A stretch of DNA of 64,000 bases. Source: Lates calcarifer (Eukaryota > Chordata > Actinopteri > Centropomidae). Location of the stretch: positions 26,927,791-26,991,790 of the forward strand of contig NC_066842.1 in NCBI RefSeq assembly GCF_001640805.2. Reading direction: 5' to 3'. Position 1 is the stretch's first letter; every line of letters starts with the position of its first letter. A program made the translations under genes and the position numbers. A model generated the notes under the pieces. The model saw only the letters and a program-made list of their open reading frames with translations, made no database searches and was not told where the DNA came from. Positions 11,301 through 23,768 of the stretch are shown here, in pieces.

Positions 11301-14300
11301 CAATTAACGTCAAGACCAGATTTCATGGTAATCAAGCCTATAGTCATCTAGATAACCTGTTCTGGACCAAAGTTTTGAGCTTACTGACAGACTGACCAAC
11401 ACTGCCATACCAGGCCTCTGGTGGAGCATAGTAATAACTGAGAGGCGTCCTTGCTCTGTGTGCTGTTTGCATGATGTCTAGTTGTGTACCTTAACTGAGC
11501 ATGTGTCTTGAGTCCTGTAGCAGTAGTTGTAGTACTGAGTGTCTCTTCTTGTTTGTTGCTCTTTCTGCTGTCTCCCTGCTGCAGAAAAGGCCAGTGGGAG
11601 GAGTCAAACCCTGCCCAAGCCACTCCCTCAGAGTCAAGCTCCACCCCCTCTGCCTCAACCCCCTTTTCCTCTTCGTCTGAGAATATCACCTCTTCTACCA
11701 CCACCACTGTCACCTCTCCCTCTGTCCCATTTACTGACACATCTTTTACATCCACTGATGTTCCACCCCTCTCTACATCCTCCACTCCCCCCGCCCCCTC
11801 TTCTGTCACCACCACCACACTTCCCACCAAAAACATCAAGAAAAAGTTTGGCGACTTCTTTGCCTTCAAGAGGGCTCGAGCCGGCCGAGCACCCAAGGCA
11901 GGAGGGGGAGAGGGAGGAGGAGGAGAGGGGGTGAAGGTCAAAAGGACCTCCATTGCAGACCTTATTCGACCCCTCCGTGAGGCCAAAGAAAGGGAGAGAG
12001 AGAGGGAGAGGGACAAGGAGAGAGAGAAGGAGAGAGGGGCAAGGTCAGTGGAGGATGCTAACATTTCTAATGATGCCGCCACCACAGAAGGAACCGTTGC
12101 CACCGGCCACCGTCTTGCAGGCGATGCGAGGGAAGTGATGGCGCCTGCCAATACGTTAACCATGACAACGCCTCCCAGTGAGACTGCTCCCTCTTACCCC
12201 ACCATCGCCACAAGCCCTGACCTCATGTCTGCTACGCTTTCCAACCTGGAAGAAAAGGTGGTTCGCACCCCCAGTCCAGTGGTCACTTCCCCCCTAACTG
12301 AGCAGGAGATGAGCGGTGTGCTGATGAAGGAGATGAAGTTGGGGGGGACTCCTTATGGAGAGAGGAGACTGAAGGTGACCAAAAGGTCACTGAGAGAAGG
12401 CAAGAGCCAGAGTCTCATACTGCTGACCGGATTGGAGCCTGAAGACAAGGATAACTCACAGAGCAAGGTCAGTGTGACACTACACTGAACACACACAGTC
12501 AGATTATCTGATGGGGGGAGGGGACGGATGGATGAAACACCAACAAACAGAAAACTGAATTCTTAAACACCACAAGACTTGTATTAGGCTTGTATTAGAG
12601 ACAGACCTGTATTTCTATGCTCCAGTTTTCTATGTATTTTTTAGCATAGAACGACCTCTTCCTGCTCTCTGATTAGCCCATGAGTTGTTGATTCTGATAA
12701 TGTAACCTCAACACTTCCTCCATGTTTGCTTGTTGTCATAGTGACTTTACTCAACTTCACTAATACCACCAGCAGAACAACACAGTCATGCTTGCTCCTC
12801 TTAACAGAAATACGATTTTCAAAGACTAATTAATTGCAGTTGCTTGTTGCTTTTCTATTTTTCCATACCATTGATGAAATTCAACACCTCCAGCTCATTA
12901 TTTTAGCTGGTAAGAGCTTTTCTCATGGTGCAGCCTGACCAAAGTTCCTGTTCATTTCTGTGTCAAAAGGGGAAAGACACATCCACTTCCAGTTTTAAAC
13001 CGACTCCCCTCCTTTGCTTGTGTTCAGATAGTTCAAGGAACTCTCCAGTGTCCAGCCAGTTTGAGAGAGGTGATGGGACTAACCCCTCATTCAGGAAAAT
13101 CTCATTATACCACAATAATACAAGCAGCATGGAAGCAGGGGTAATTGCTAAGTGTCTGTAGTGAGCACATTGACAGTGATAGAGATTAACGTCACTAAAA
13201 TATTTGATAATGCTAGCCAGGATGCTAGCTATACTAGCTCCTGCAGTTTATGTGTACAACCGTATCCACAATATTTTCTGTCCCCACTGCTTTTAGCTCC
13301 ACCACAGTAAATTTTGCATCTGTCTGTAGCTTCAGGTCTGTTTGGATGTGTACAGACTGACATCCCCCTGGCTCTCCTGTTAGCGTTGTTGCAGCATTGT
13401 TTTTGCCCACTGTCAACCTGTGCAGACGTCTAATCCTCCAAATTAGCTAAAAGCACATTAGGGGGTGTGCAGGGCTGTAAAAGTCAGAGCAGCAGAGTAG
13501 GATGAGGATGATATGACTCTTATTGTGGAAATGTGCATTATACTGATTTTATTTATTTGTCTCTATTTCCAGAAAGTTATTCCTGGCTGTGCTGATGAAA
13601 TCATTGTTTTATTTAATAATATTGATTATTATTGATTAAATGCCCTTGTCAGTGCCAATACATGATACTTTTTTATTATTATTATGGGTTGAGTGTACAG
13701 TCATTTTAGAACCCAGTACTACTATAGTCACATGACTGGTCTGAGGGCAGGAAACACATTCAGAAACCAATGTTTTGGAATTGTTCATATGAATGTAAGG
13801 TGTCATTAGTACAACTCATTAATAGTAAAAGGGCTACAACATGGAAACCACTGTGCTAGTCTAGACTGAGGATTGAACAGGCTCCTAATCAGATTCTTGC
13901 ACAAATTGATAGAGTCAGGAGATAAGAGATGTAACAGGAGCTAAGAACTTATCTGTAAGTGAATGCGAGTGCATCTGTCAGCAGAAGCTCAAACTGTGGC
14001 TGCTGGAGACGTTTAGAATCCTGGCAGCAGTGAAGAGTGTTGCAGGTCCTTTAACAGGACTGCACAGCATCTGTCAGCTACCAGCGTTTCTCTGTTGGGT
14101 TTATATGATGTTGATATTTCCATCTGTTTGGTTTACATTTCTGATATTATTGTAGCAAAATGATGGTGTTTAAATTTTGCGCTGAAATTCACACAAATTC
14201 TCATTTATTTAACATAAATACATCAGGAACACCACTACAGCTACAGTGTGTGTGTGTGTGTGTGTGTGTGTGTTTACATTTAATTTTCTAAATGTCCGTG

Positions 14301-15901
14301 CACTGTCTTCCAGAAACATGCATCTGAGAGCACACCTAGCTTTGAACAGAGGCTCCAGGTGATGCTGCACAGAATGGGCGTGGCCAAAACTCCTCCTGCT
14401 GACACCAAGACAAGTCAGGTAGGATGGGTGTGAGTGTCTGTACACACACCCCACTGGCTGTTTTTTACCAGGATTAGACCATGCTGGTTTGAGTTTTTTC
14501 TTAAATATAAATAATTCAAAAAGTGTTGCTTGTCTTTATTTTTATTTTTCTAAAATATGCGTGTTACTTGAAAAGTAGGAGGTTAAATCACATCATAAAG
14601 ATGTGATGTAGCCTCCTATTACTGAGAGACATACGTGTCCTGAATATGTGTTATGTGTATGTTAAATAACTGACAAGTTATTAGGGTGTTTGGCCAGTTC
14701 TCAATGAACTGAGGTTGTGTACATTTAACAACAGGGGTGACACTGTAATGTACACACATTATGTGCTGCATGTGCAGCAGCTCACATTGTGGTAGAAATT
14801 AAAACTAGCACGTGCTGTCCCAAAGACACATATATTTGATTCAAAAAATTTACTTGAACAAGGAAACAAAGGTGAAGTTAGTACCCAAACTGTCTGTTGT
14901 AAACATCCATCACAGTTTAGAGATTAACTTTGTGTTTCAACTTTGACTACTTTACTTGCTGCAGCTGTGTGAGCCCAGTTTTTCTGTGTAGTGAGAGATT
15001 ATCACCAACATCTGAAGTGCACTCACTTTCAGTTTATATAATCTGAATAGACTGTTTCCAACCTGTCTGATTATCTGACTAGTGGTGATTTCACCATGTT
15101 CCCAGATCCCAGCAATTAGCTTGGTAAGTACAATGGTATCATATCTGACAGGAAGGACGGACTAAACAACACTCATTAGATCCAAGTTGTAATAAACCAG
15201 AATGATCCTTTAATCTGTCCTTTGTAGTAAATGACTTTTTGTTCTATTCATCAAATGTTGTGGTAGTTTAATATTGTCCAATGTGTTTTTTGTAGAATAA
15301 AGATGAGGAGCTGAGAAAGGCCAACTCTGAAGGTAAGTGTGTGTGTTTTTGTATATGGTGTCTTCATTATAAACACATCAGTCATTTAATGTCATGTATT
15401 TTATACCCCTCTCCATACCTGGACTGACAGTACCTTTGGATTTGTCTATTTTCTTTTTCTTCAGTAATTACACTCCGTATGAACCGTATAATCCACATAT
15501 GTGTGGATTCATTCTGTTTTCAAACTAATGCTGATGCTGATGATGCAATGGTGAAAGATAAAATTCCTTAAGAGAGTTATCATCACCAGATTCTGTTTGG
15601 AGGCCTACCACCTATAGCTGTGAGACTTAATTAGAATTACTTCAGCTGAGCCCAGTGTTTATATTCAATTCATTACATGCACGGCTTAGATTAAACTTGC
15701 CTCTCAGCTGTATAATATTCTGTCCCTCAGGTGCTATCCTGGACAAACCTGAACCTCCGCCCACATACATGAAGCCCAGAACCATGTCCACTTCATCAGG
15801 TATCAGTGTTATCTACAACCATTTCTAAATCAAAATAATAACAGTAGTCCCATGTGCAGAGTCAAACCAATGGTGAGTTGATCCTACTAACAAGTAGGTA
15901 G

Positions 15902-15950
<49 letters not shown>

Positions 15951-18364
15951 TGTGTCTGTGTGTGTGTGTGTCTGTGTGCGTGCATGCATCCAAAGCCTGA
16001 TATTTCTTATTCCTATGTGCCATAGAGCTCCATTGTTGTCCAAAAGTGTTTAAAAAACACATCAATGAACCACGCTGTAGCACAGGGTGACACATTACTT
16101 CATTATCACAAAAACACACACTGTAGTTTATTTTGACTCAATTCCACATACACTGTCCTGCTACTGGAAATACTTACTATAGCACCAAATGTGTTTCCCC
16201 CGTCTGTTAAACACTACGGTGGCCACCTGTTTTAGGAAATTACTGAACCTTTTAAACAATGAAACTAAAAATGGTTGAAGTGTTCTCAAATATTTAAGTT
16301 TTCAGTAGGAACTAGTGGGCTTGGAGCTGAGAGCCACAGACAGAATAGTGACATCAGAGAGTACTGGGAGACAGACTGACACATTGATGGTACTGGTCTT
16401 TTCATGGGGTTTGTTGACAATATGACTAGAGTTATTCTGTAAGTCTTAAGAGGTTCAGGGATAAAAACCATTTATATTCTGTTAGCAATAATGCTTTAAC
16501 CTGTCTGCATGGTTACCATAAAAGATGTATAACAGTAAAACATAAAGAGCACATATTCAGGATACTTGTGTGTACAGCATTACAATGCACAATGCATAAA
16601 CCATATAACTTCATAATTCTAGGTTTTCATGTTTGTTTTTGGTCTCTGTAATATACAATACATTGTTGCATCAGAATTACCAGAAGCAACGCAAGTGCAA
16701 CATAGGAAAGAGAGAATGACATCATCAACATGGCCCCTGGCCTGAGCTGTGTGATGTTGCAGTGTGTTGTGTAGCACAGCCTTCCTGATGTCTCCAGGCT
16801 TGTGATGAGAAACTACATGAGGGTCTCTGCTGCAGTGCCATGGTTTTGTATTCTGCATCTGCCTGAACATCTGTCCAACTCGGATTCACTGATTGGATCA
16901 GCCTGTGTCACTCACAGAGTAGCTACAAGTCACTTGCTGTATCTCTCACCCTCTGTTTCCAGCAGACCCGAGGCATCCTATTAGAGCACTGGACCCCACT
17001 CGACCAGACCCTCCCCTTCACCCGAAACCCGCCCTCCCTGAGCGCCCCATTGGCCCCCTGCCACCCAAACCTGCCGTTGCAGCCAAACCTCCCCTGCCCA
17101 CCCCAACTGCTCCTGCGGGGGGAGGAGTTCATGCGTCCTCTGCTCCTCCATCCAGCAGCTCAGCAGAAAGAGTCCAGCTCAGAGCACACACACATGATGG
17201 CAGGCCAGGGGAGAGTACAGCACAGGTACCACAGCATTCCCTCTTTGCTGCTGGGAAAATAATAAAAATAAAAAATAAAAAAATAAAGTTATTTGTTTTA
17301 AAAGAATAACGCCATGGAGAAGAACATTTCAAAGATCATGAACATGTAAGAATGTAATCTAACAAAAAAATCAGTATGATTATGCAGTTCTCGGTAATAT
17401 GATATACAGAGGAACTGCTACACAATAACTGCTGTTTCAGGGTTTTGTGGGAGAAACAATAAATGTGTCTGTTTCCTCCTTTTTTTGTCTTGAAATGATC
17501 AAATATAATTAAACAGACATAGTTGCCAGTTTATTAGGTACACCTCGGAGCTGATTCTGACATTTTTCCAACTCATTTATATCATGGATAGTAGATTAAA
17601 TGTCATACACAACACAATGCAACAAAACTACAGCTGTCATTTTAGCTAACTGGAGTTAATAAATAACATTATTTAATATCACCATTCATTGGTACAATTA
17701 TTCTGTGTCTCTGTATGCTCAAATCAGTAATGACATAGCAGTCATATTGTTTACATCACACCCCACTGAGAACCTTATGATTTTCATCCCTAGAATGGAA
17801 GCCAGGAGGGTCCCCAGGGTGCAGCCTCAGCTCTGTCCCCCAGGAAAGAGTTGCTTCCTCCAGCTCCTTCTCCATGGAGGGGTCCCAGTGCACAGGATCG
17901 CTCTGAGAAAGCACAATCAGTGACAGACGGTACGTCTTACTGATCTCATTAAAATCAAATATTTCCTCCAAATTAGGTTTGGCTGACATATTATTCAGAG
18001 GTTATGAGAATCAGGTGTGGTCTAGTCAGTGTGGTGTGTATATAGAAGGAGGATCTGAGTGAGACAGCTGTAACATGACAGTCATCAATATTACATATAC
18101 TAAAGGTGTGAAATATTGTGAAAGCACTGAAGAAGAGACGACATTGTAGAGATGGATAACATTTGGGGCGACCCGGTGACCGAATGGACACAAGCCCTGA
18201 GCAGCTGGGCCGACCCTTTGCTGCATGTCTCTCCCCTGCTCTTTCCCCAGTTTCCTGTCTCTCTCCACTGTCACTATCTAATAAAGGCTGAGAAAGCCCC
18301 CCAAAATAATAATAAAAAAATAGATAAATTTACATATCATTTGCAACAATGTTACAATATAGTC

Positions 18365-18419
<55 letters not shown>

Positions 18420-20412
18420 ATTTGCATACTTTCAGAGAGTCTTCCTAAGACACGCCAACACATGAAGCCCCTTCCACAACGCAGAGCTGTGTCCGTCCAT
18501 GAGGACGCTCTGGCCATGACACAAGGTGAGGCTTAGTTAGTGTTTGATGAAGACTTGAAATATAAGGAATTTAAAACCAATAATTACTCGTAAGATCCTA
18601 CAACATGACATTGTGTGGGCTGATGATGGGCCAACGCTCAGCTTTAACTTTCACATGATGATCAGGAAAGTAGTAAGGAAAGTACAGTAATATGCAGTAT
18701 TGTTGTGCCACAGAGTTGTTGCAGGAGATGAACGGTAATGTGTTCCATCCATCCATCCATTATCTATACTGCCTATCCTTATGGGCTGGGGGGGGGGGGG
18801 GCTGGAGCCTATCACAGCTGACACTGGGCGAGGGGCAGGGTACACCCTGTATGGATCACCAGTCCATCACAGGGCTGACATATATAGTCAAACAACATCA
18901 CATCACACCTAATTAGAGTCACCAGGTAACCAGCATGTCTTTGGACTGTGGGAGGAAGCCGGAGAGAACCCACACAGGCACAGGGGGATCATGCAAACTC
19001 CACACAGAAAGGCCCTGGGTGAACTGTAGCTCAAACCCACAACCTTCTTGTTGTGAGGCGACAGCACCTACCACTGCACCTACCTCTTCCCCTAGCAGAG
19101 GAACATCTGAAAAATAATTTCGTGGGAATGAGTTGCCTAAAAGACATTTTTCATGTAGCTAGTAACAGCTAATTTCAACATAGAAAAGGTTCTGTCCTGT
19201 TTTTTCCCAGTTTACCACTGCATCTCCACCTGCTGCTGTTTGATTATTAGCTGATTCAACTTTTGTTAATATATAAATACTGGATTAACACAGCTTTAAA
19301 TATTCAAACCACAAGGATGAGCAGTTCTTCTTGTGCAGTGGTCCACTGTGTCCAGGGCATCATGACATTTTAACATACTCAATGTACAAGTGTGTTTTAA
19401 TCCAAAATACATACTTATGCACTGATTGTTTTATTATGTCCATGCATTGTGTGTTTATGTATGTTGTATCTGTATGCATCTGTATCCAGATCTTTAGTCA
19501 AAGACAAATATCTTGTAATGTATGGTTGCCATTTAGAGTTTGTTTCCACACACATGGAAAATGTAAGATTAACTCTTGGTCTCTAATAATTCTGAAGCCT
19601 CTCTGTCTCTTTCTGCATCTCTCTCAGAGCTGAAGGCAGTGTTACAGCGGTCGCCCATCCGTTTCCGTGAAAACAGGGGGGACCTGCCCACCTGCACCGA
19701 GGATCCATCCAGTGGGGAGGAAGCACAAAGAGCTCTGGACGGTGAGAAAGGTGTTTGTCAGTTATGCTCATAACTTCCTTTCGTTTTTCGTTTTTCTAAA
19801 AATATTCTTCCATTGGTCTCAATGTCTTTCATTCACCCAGCCAGAGACACAGGTAAAGAGACACCTGAAGAGAAGAAGGACGCTGTCCAGAAGGAAGAGC
19901 TGAAGGCAGGGAAAGGAAGGATGGGCTGTGGAGGAACTGCAACTGGAGCCAAGTACCCCTCTCCAGGAGAGCAAGAGGCCCCAGGTTTAGGTTGTCCTTC
20001 CTCCACAACTCAGGCCCAACAAGCAGCATCAGTGTCCCGACTCTTCAGTCCAGCTGCAGCCCTTGACAAAGCTTCATCCACCCTGGAGAGGCCTCCAGCA
20101 CTATCCCAAACCCTGGAAAAGCCTCCTGTAACCCCCACATCCCAGAAAAGGAGCCCCAGCACAACTCTAGAAAAACTGCTCGTGTCCCCATCACCCCAAG
20201 ACAAGACTCCCTGCACAATCCCAGCTGCATCTGAGTCCCCAGAAAACCCCCAAGTGAGTCCCCTGTCCCACAAGAAGAAGAGTCCCGGCACAGTGCCAGC
20301 CACAATGGATCCAAGAAACAGCACACAAGAGAGAGGAGAGGTGATCTCTAAACAGCACACAGTGAAGGCAGAGCCAGCAGACCAAAGAACTGAGCCCCCT
20401 CTGTCTGAATAA
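8398..20412 (+). CDS. CARMIL-family capping-protein regulator, C-terminal exons (carmil2-like, paralogue unresolved)
   Basis: CARMIL proteins bind and allosterically weaken actin capping protein at the membrane. Ten exons join in frame to 790 residues plus stop: 8398-8501, 11585-12467, 14314-14418, 15296-15332, 15731-15799, 16963-17225, 17794-17929, 18436-18525, 19628-19741, 19841-20412. The key match is AMGRVDEGVEEFFTKK in the first exon, nearly identical to the CARMIL1 segment after its capping-protein motif. Exon 2 has a Ser/Thr/Pro-rich part, a basic-hydrophobic block (KKKFGDFFAFKRARAGR) like the CARMIL membrane-binding domain, and KRTSIADLIRPLRE. Exon 3 has SFEQRLQVMLHRMGV. Exons 5-7 are proline-rich (KPALPERP, PLPPKPA), as in the CARMIL SH3-binding tail. 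The PH, leucine-rich and dimerisation parts and the capping-protein motif are outside the window. Which CARMIL paralogue this is cannot be settled by eye; it differs clearly from CARMIL1 after the first exon. Confidence 0.85.
8790..9260. repeat. Dispersed fish repeat, copy A
   Basis: The segment TGATCGAGGCAGT-like, GTTCTGC, GTAAAAT, TCTCTGTAGGAATC and ATATCCAT-like is shared with 41155-41450 in the same order and orientation. A GGAAACATGGTGGCACAAAATGGC block precedes it at about 8819-8842. It lies in the intron after the first CARMIL exon. The element class is unknown to me. Confidence 0.6.
11270..11410 (+). repeat. Possible dispersed repeat (ATTTCATGGTAATC family)
   Basis: GATTTCATGGTAATCAAGCC, then TTCTGGACCAAAG and CTGACAGACTGACC. 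These blocks resemble a common fish repeat, and a weaker, inverted match lies at about 33841-34150. It ends about 170 bases before the large second CARMIL exon. The match is imperfect. Confidence 0.4.
11960..12040 (+). repeat. Coding (GAGAGG)n purine tract in the CARMIL exon
   Basis: GAGAGA/GAGAGG-rich sequence within exon 11585-12467 encodes alternating Arg-Glu and Lys-Glu residues (KERERERERDKEREKER). This gives a highly charged helix after the basic membrane-binding-like block. The frame stays open, so the tract is part of the protein. Confidence 0.85.
14246..14273. repeat. (TG)n microsatellite
   Basis: A pure TG tract of 28 bases, about 40 bases upstream of the CARMIL exon starting at 14314. 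It lies in the stretch normally holding the branch point and pyrimidine tract. Confidence 0.95.
15904..15975. repeat. (TG)n microsatellite with TC interruptions
   Basis: About 70 bases of TG repeats with TCTGTG interruptions near the right end, about 105 bases after the donor of exon 15731-15799. Confidence 0.95.
16961..16968 (+). other. NAGNAG tandem splice acceptor
   Basis: The acceptor of the proline-rich CARMIL exon reads TTTCCAGCAGACC, so splicing after the first or second AG is possible. Both keep the frame. Use of the second would drop one alanine (GCA formed across the junction) and leave aspartate as the next residue. Confidence 0.65.
18165..18312 (+). mobile_element. tRNA-derived SINE, second copy
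   Basis: A tRNA-like head (GGGGCGACCCGGTGACCGAA) is followed by a body with TTTGCTGCATGTCTCTCCCC and TTTCCTGTCTCTCTCCACTG, then ATCTAATAAAGGC and an A-rich tail. The tail half matches the element at 6105-6287, where the related GTCTCTAATAAAGGC lies on the minus strand. The box B region is more decayed here. It sits in a CARMIL intron. Confidence 0.7.
18370..18420. repeat. (TG)n microsatellite
   Basis: About 50 bases of pure TG, ending about 15 bases before the acceptor of the CARMIL exon starting at 18436. It therefore lies within the splice-acceptor region. Confidence 0.95.
18746..19085 (+). repeat. Dispersed ATCCATCC-headed repeat, full copy
   Basis: About 340 bases: ATCCATCCATCC head, a poly-G run at about 18788-18801, GGAGCCTATCACAGCTGACA, GGCAGGGTACACCCTG, CATGTCTTTGGACTGTGGGA, AACTCCACACAGAAAGGC, and a terminal CAACCTTCTTGTTGTGAGGC with CACTGCACC. 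The inverted copy at 43106-43440 has the same blocks in reverse. It lies in the CARMIL intron between exons 18525 and 19628. Confidence 0.85.
20070..20310 (+). repeat. Degenerate tandem repeat in the last CARMIL exon
   Basis: The translated last exon carries four imperfect units of roughly 10-25 residues: TLERPPALSQ, TLEKPPVTPTSQKRSPST, TLEKLLVSPSPQDKTPCT, and one ending NPQVSPLSHKKKSPGT. Each pairs a TLEK/SPEN-like start with a V-[ST]-P and K-[RK]-[ST]-P-type end. It gives a Pro/Ser/Lys-rich disordered tail. Antisense open frames here are by-products of this composition. Confidence 0.7.
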
Positions 20413-23400
20413 CACACACAGACTGGCTTACCTGAGGAGAAAAAGACACACGTGGGAGATAGAGGAGGGAGGGGTCTGTGACATCACTGAGATCAGGAAC
20501 TGGGAGGGTACTGAGGGGTACCTGAGTTGTACCCTCCTGTAGAAAACAGCTGCTGTGTCCCATGTCAGGGGTGTTCTCTTTGAAAGACGGAAAAATGAAT
20601 ATTATTTAGTACACACGGTTGGTGCTATTTTTTATTGCCAGCTTACAGCTAACAACTCTGCAGGTGACAGACTGCATAAACCATCCAGTGGTTTGGTAAC
20701 GAGCCCAGAACAACAAAACTTTTGAAAGTTCCAAGACAACTTAACAATCTTCAATTGCTGACAACTTGTTTTTCTACTCCATGAGTTGATAAGGAGGAGC
20801 CAATCATGGCATCTGGTTTTGTTTGTGTGAGGCTTCCAGATTCATCCAATTTTGACAGCTGGGTTGTTTTTGCAGTCTGTGCTTATTTACCCCAAACAGC
20901 AAATATACAGAGGTTGGCTGTAGCTAGTTAGCGACATACACACCAACCGTGCATATTCAGAGTTCGTCTGTTTGTGTCAACAACTCATCCTCTGACTGAT
21001 GTCAGTAACGGACTAATTTGTGTTATTTTGCTCCACTCACTATTTTCTCATCTGCATACACTGACAAAATGAAGTCATAAAGCTGCAGGATAAACAGGGA
21101 TTTTTCACTCAAGTTGATTTGTTTAACTTGTTTAACTCTCAGCCTCAATTCACACCACCCAGGGCAAATCTACATCCACTCGCATCTTTGCATTGAGTAA
21201 TATGCAACTGTGCCAGCTCTAACACTCACTCTGCATTCAGTCCTCACACATCTCTCTCTAAGACTCAGTGTGAGTGGAGTCCTTCCAAGGCAGACAAGGA
21301 GTCTGAAATGGGACACAGCTAGCATCAGCTAGAAGAGTGAAATGGTAAGAGCTGGGTGGATGTGAAAACTTTATTGTATGCCTCTCCACAAAAGGATGGC
21401 ACATTTAAGAACACATATATGTGTGTAGTTCATCATGTTAGCTTTCATCACATCATGTCAAATACACATTTATATCACCTGCTTACTTCCATAGATGTGA
21501 TCATTATAATTCCATAGCTCCATGATGTAATTTATGTCTTTTCACTTTGCCTTATTTTTTTAAATTTTTTTTCAATTCCAGAAGATAACCATGTTTCAGG
21601 AAAAAGTTTTCTTCAACTACTGTTTCACTGTAACTTACATTCAAATGATTAATCTACAGTAAGACACAGTATGGTCATTTGTTCCCATTTATTTTTAATT
21701 GGTAAATGTTTTAATTGTAATAAGTCAAAATTTTGATTGCATGATGTTTTACTTTTAATTCCCTTTCTGCTTATTTTTTGTCATTAGCCTGAATTCAGAT
21801 TGAGCTGCCATTTGCTATTCAGTCTCACACTGGCTGTTATTAGCTGTTTGGAAGGGAGGATTTTTTTTTTTTTTTTTTTTTTTTTTCTTTGTTTGCTCCA
21901 AACCAATCACTGTGACATCATCCACTCACTGTCATTTTCAGTCAAAACAGAAGCTGAGTTATATAATATCAATCAAAGTCATCTGTTTTGCAACATGTCA
22001 AGTGTGTTCATTCAACTATTTACTGTTACTATTGAGGTCCTGCAGTTTACATCGCAGTCTCTAACAGCTACCACACTGGCAGGCAGAAAATAAGCTGTCC
22101 TGCTAGCATAAATATGCATTACTGACTGCTGAGGTAGCTAGTTTCCCATGAGATAAAACCAGTACCAAAGTGCAGTACCAAACCCATAGTTAATCTTCGA
22201 ATTCCTTTCAATAAACATCAGTGAGATTTATGGAAATCTACAGAGAAAAGTGCTGTGCTCAGGGAGATAACAGAAAGTTACTATGGTCCATCACTGGTTT
22301 AAAGCTGAAAGCTCACAGCGTTCACAAGGCTTTGTCATGATCATTGTTTATATAGTGAGTTGTATTTAATGGTTATCATACTCGCAACAGTCTTCACTGA
22401 TCCATATATGATTATAATTATGCCATAAATGATATTGTACTGGCGTTTTTGTAACTTACGCTATGCAATCATATACAAGGAGCGGACCCATCAGCAGCGC
22501 TCATTTTTTTCATAATGTAGTTGTTATTTCTTTTTTTCATTACTTTGGCAGTGTCTTCACCAGGTCACTATATCCAGCTGTCACCAGCATGGATGCATTT
22601 TACTGCTGTTTGGCATACATACAAGGCAGTAATTCCCACTTGGTCCACTGATTCACTCTTTCAGTATGGTGAACAGTGCTCGATGATAACATCGCTGCAG
22701 GACCTTAGTAGTTCACAGTGAGTATTCAGTATACAGTGAGCAATGTCACTGTCAACTCCAGCCTCTGTTTGTTTGACTTTAACCTCTGTTAAAACCATCA
22801 AGGAGGAAAACACCATTATGCTTTGAATTCCATTTCCTCACGTACTAGATGGACCAGCCGATAAACTCAAAACCAACAGGTGAAAGAGTGATAATACCTT
22901 GCTTTTCAAGAAACAACCTCAGTGCAGGGTATTCATTTTAGGGCTGTTATTTCAGTCAATCCATTTACAGTAGATTCAGTAGCTACGTCGCTCATCATCC
23001 TCATTTGTCACTATATGTGTCCCGATTCTGTCTCTTTGAGTGCTTGATTATGCCAACTGAAGTTCTGCTCACAAAGGCTTTGACTGGAAACATCCACTCA
23101 GAAGCACAGCAGCAGACCTTTGAATCACTCAGTGAAGTGGGTGGCAACTTGGAGGTCTGAAGCCAGGCTTAAATTAATCTACATAAAATATAAGCTTTTG
23201 TGTGGCTCCCAACATCTTGTAAAAACATGTACAATTCAAAAATTAACTAAATTTTCTGGTTATTTTGATTTTTATTATACTGACCATGATTTCAAATCCA
23301 TTTCCTTTACACTATTTATTACAAGTCCCATCATGCCATCCATGTGGAAAAATGTTCAAAATTTTATTCTTAGAGTATTGATTTTGCCTTGTCAATATGT

Positions 23401-23555
23401 TTTCACATTAAGCCTTTTAGAACCTTCAGATTTACACATGGGACACTAAAACTCTGCATGTTTCTGCATATTTCTGTGAAATCCCACCAGAATGTGACAT
23501 TCAGTTAATGTCACATATCGAATTCAGGTTCACTCATTCCATTAGACAACCATAT

Positions 23556-23652
23556 ACACTGATCTGCCACATTGATTAAACCACATAAAAACCAGTTACC
23601 TGTTTAGTATATATCTATATATACTGTGTGTGTGTGTACACACACACACACA

Positions 23653-23718
<66 letters not shown>

Positions 23719-23768
23719 AACTGAATGTATACCAGTAATTGGTTTTAATGTTGTATCTGATCGGTGTA
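23556..23768. mobile_element. Tc1-like MITE with microsatellite core
   Basis: The left end reads ACACTGATCTGCCACATTGA then TTAAACCAC. The right end, reverse-complemented, reads ACACCGATCAGATACAACAT then TAAAACCA. These are imperfect terminal inverted repeats of about 35 bases and resemble the ends of a widespread fish Tc1-like family. Between them lie (TG), (CA), (TA) and again (TG) tracts at about 23626-23711 and no transposase. Confidence 0.65.

Noticed and set aside
11381..12163. 260-residue open frame on the minus strand
   Set aside because: It lies antisense to the CARMIL exon 11585-12467 and is a by-product of its low-complexity Ser/Thr/Pro and Arg/Glu codons. No family motif, and the plus strand has splice sites and frame continuity.
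15825..16119. His/Thr-rich and Val/Cys-rich open frames over TG tracts (also at 14209-14454 and 18278-18517)
   Set aside because: Pure translation of (TG)n/(CA)n microsatellites inside introns.
20010..20417. Minus-strand open frames of 135, 93 and 74 residues
   Set aside because: All are antisense to the last CARMIL exon. Their repeated look mirrors the tandem repeat on the coding strand.
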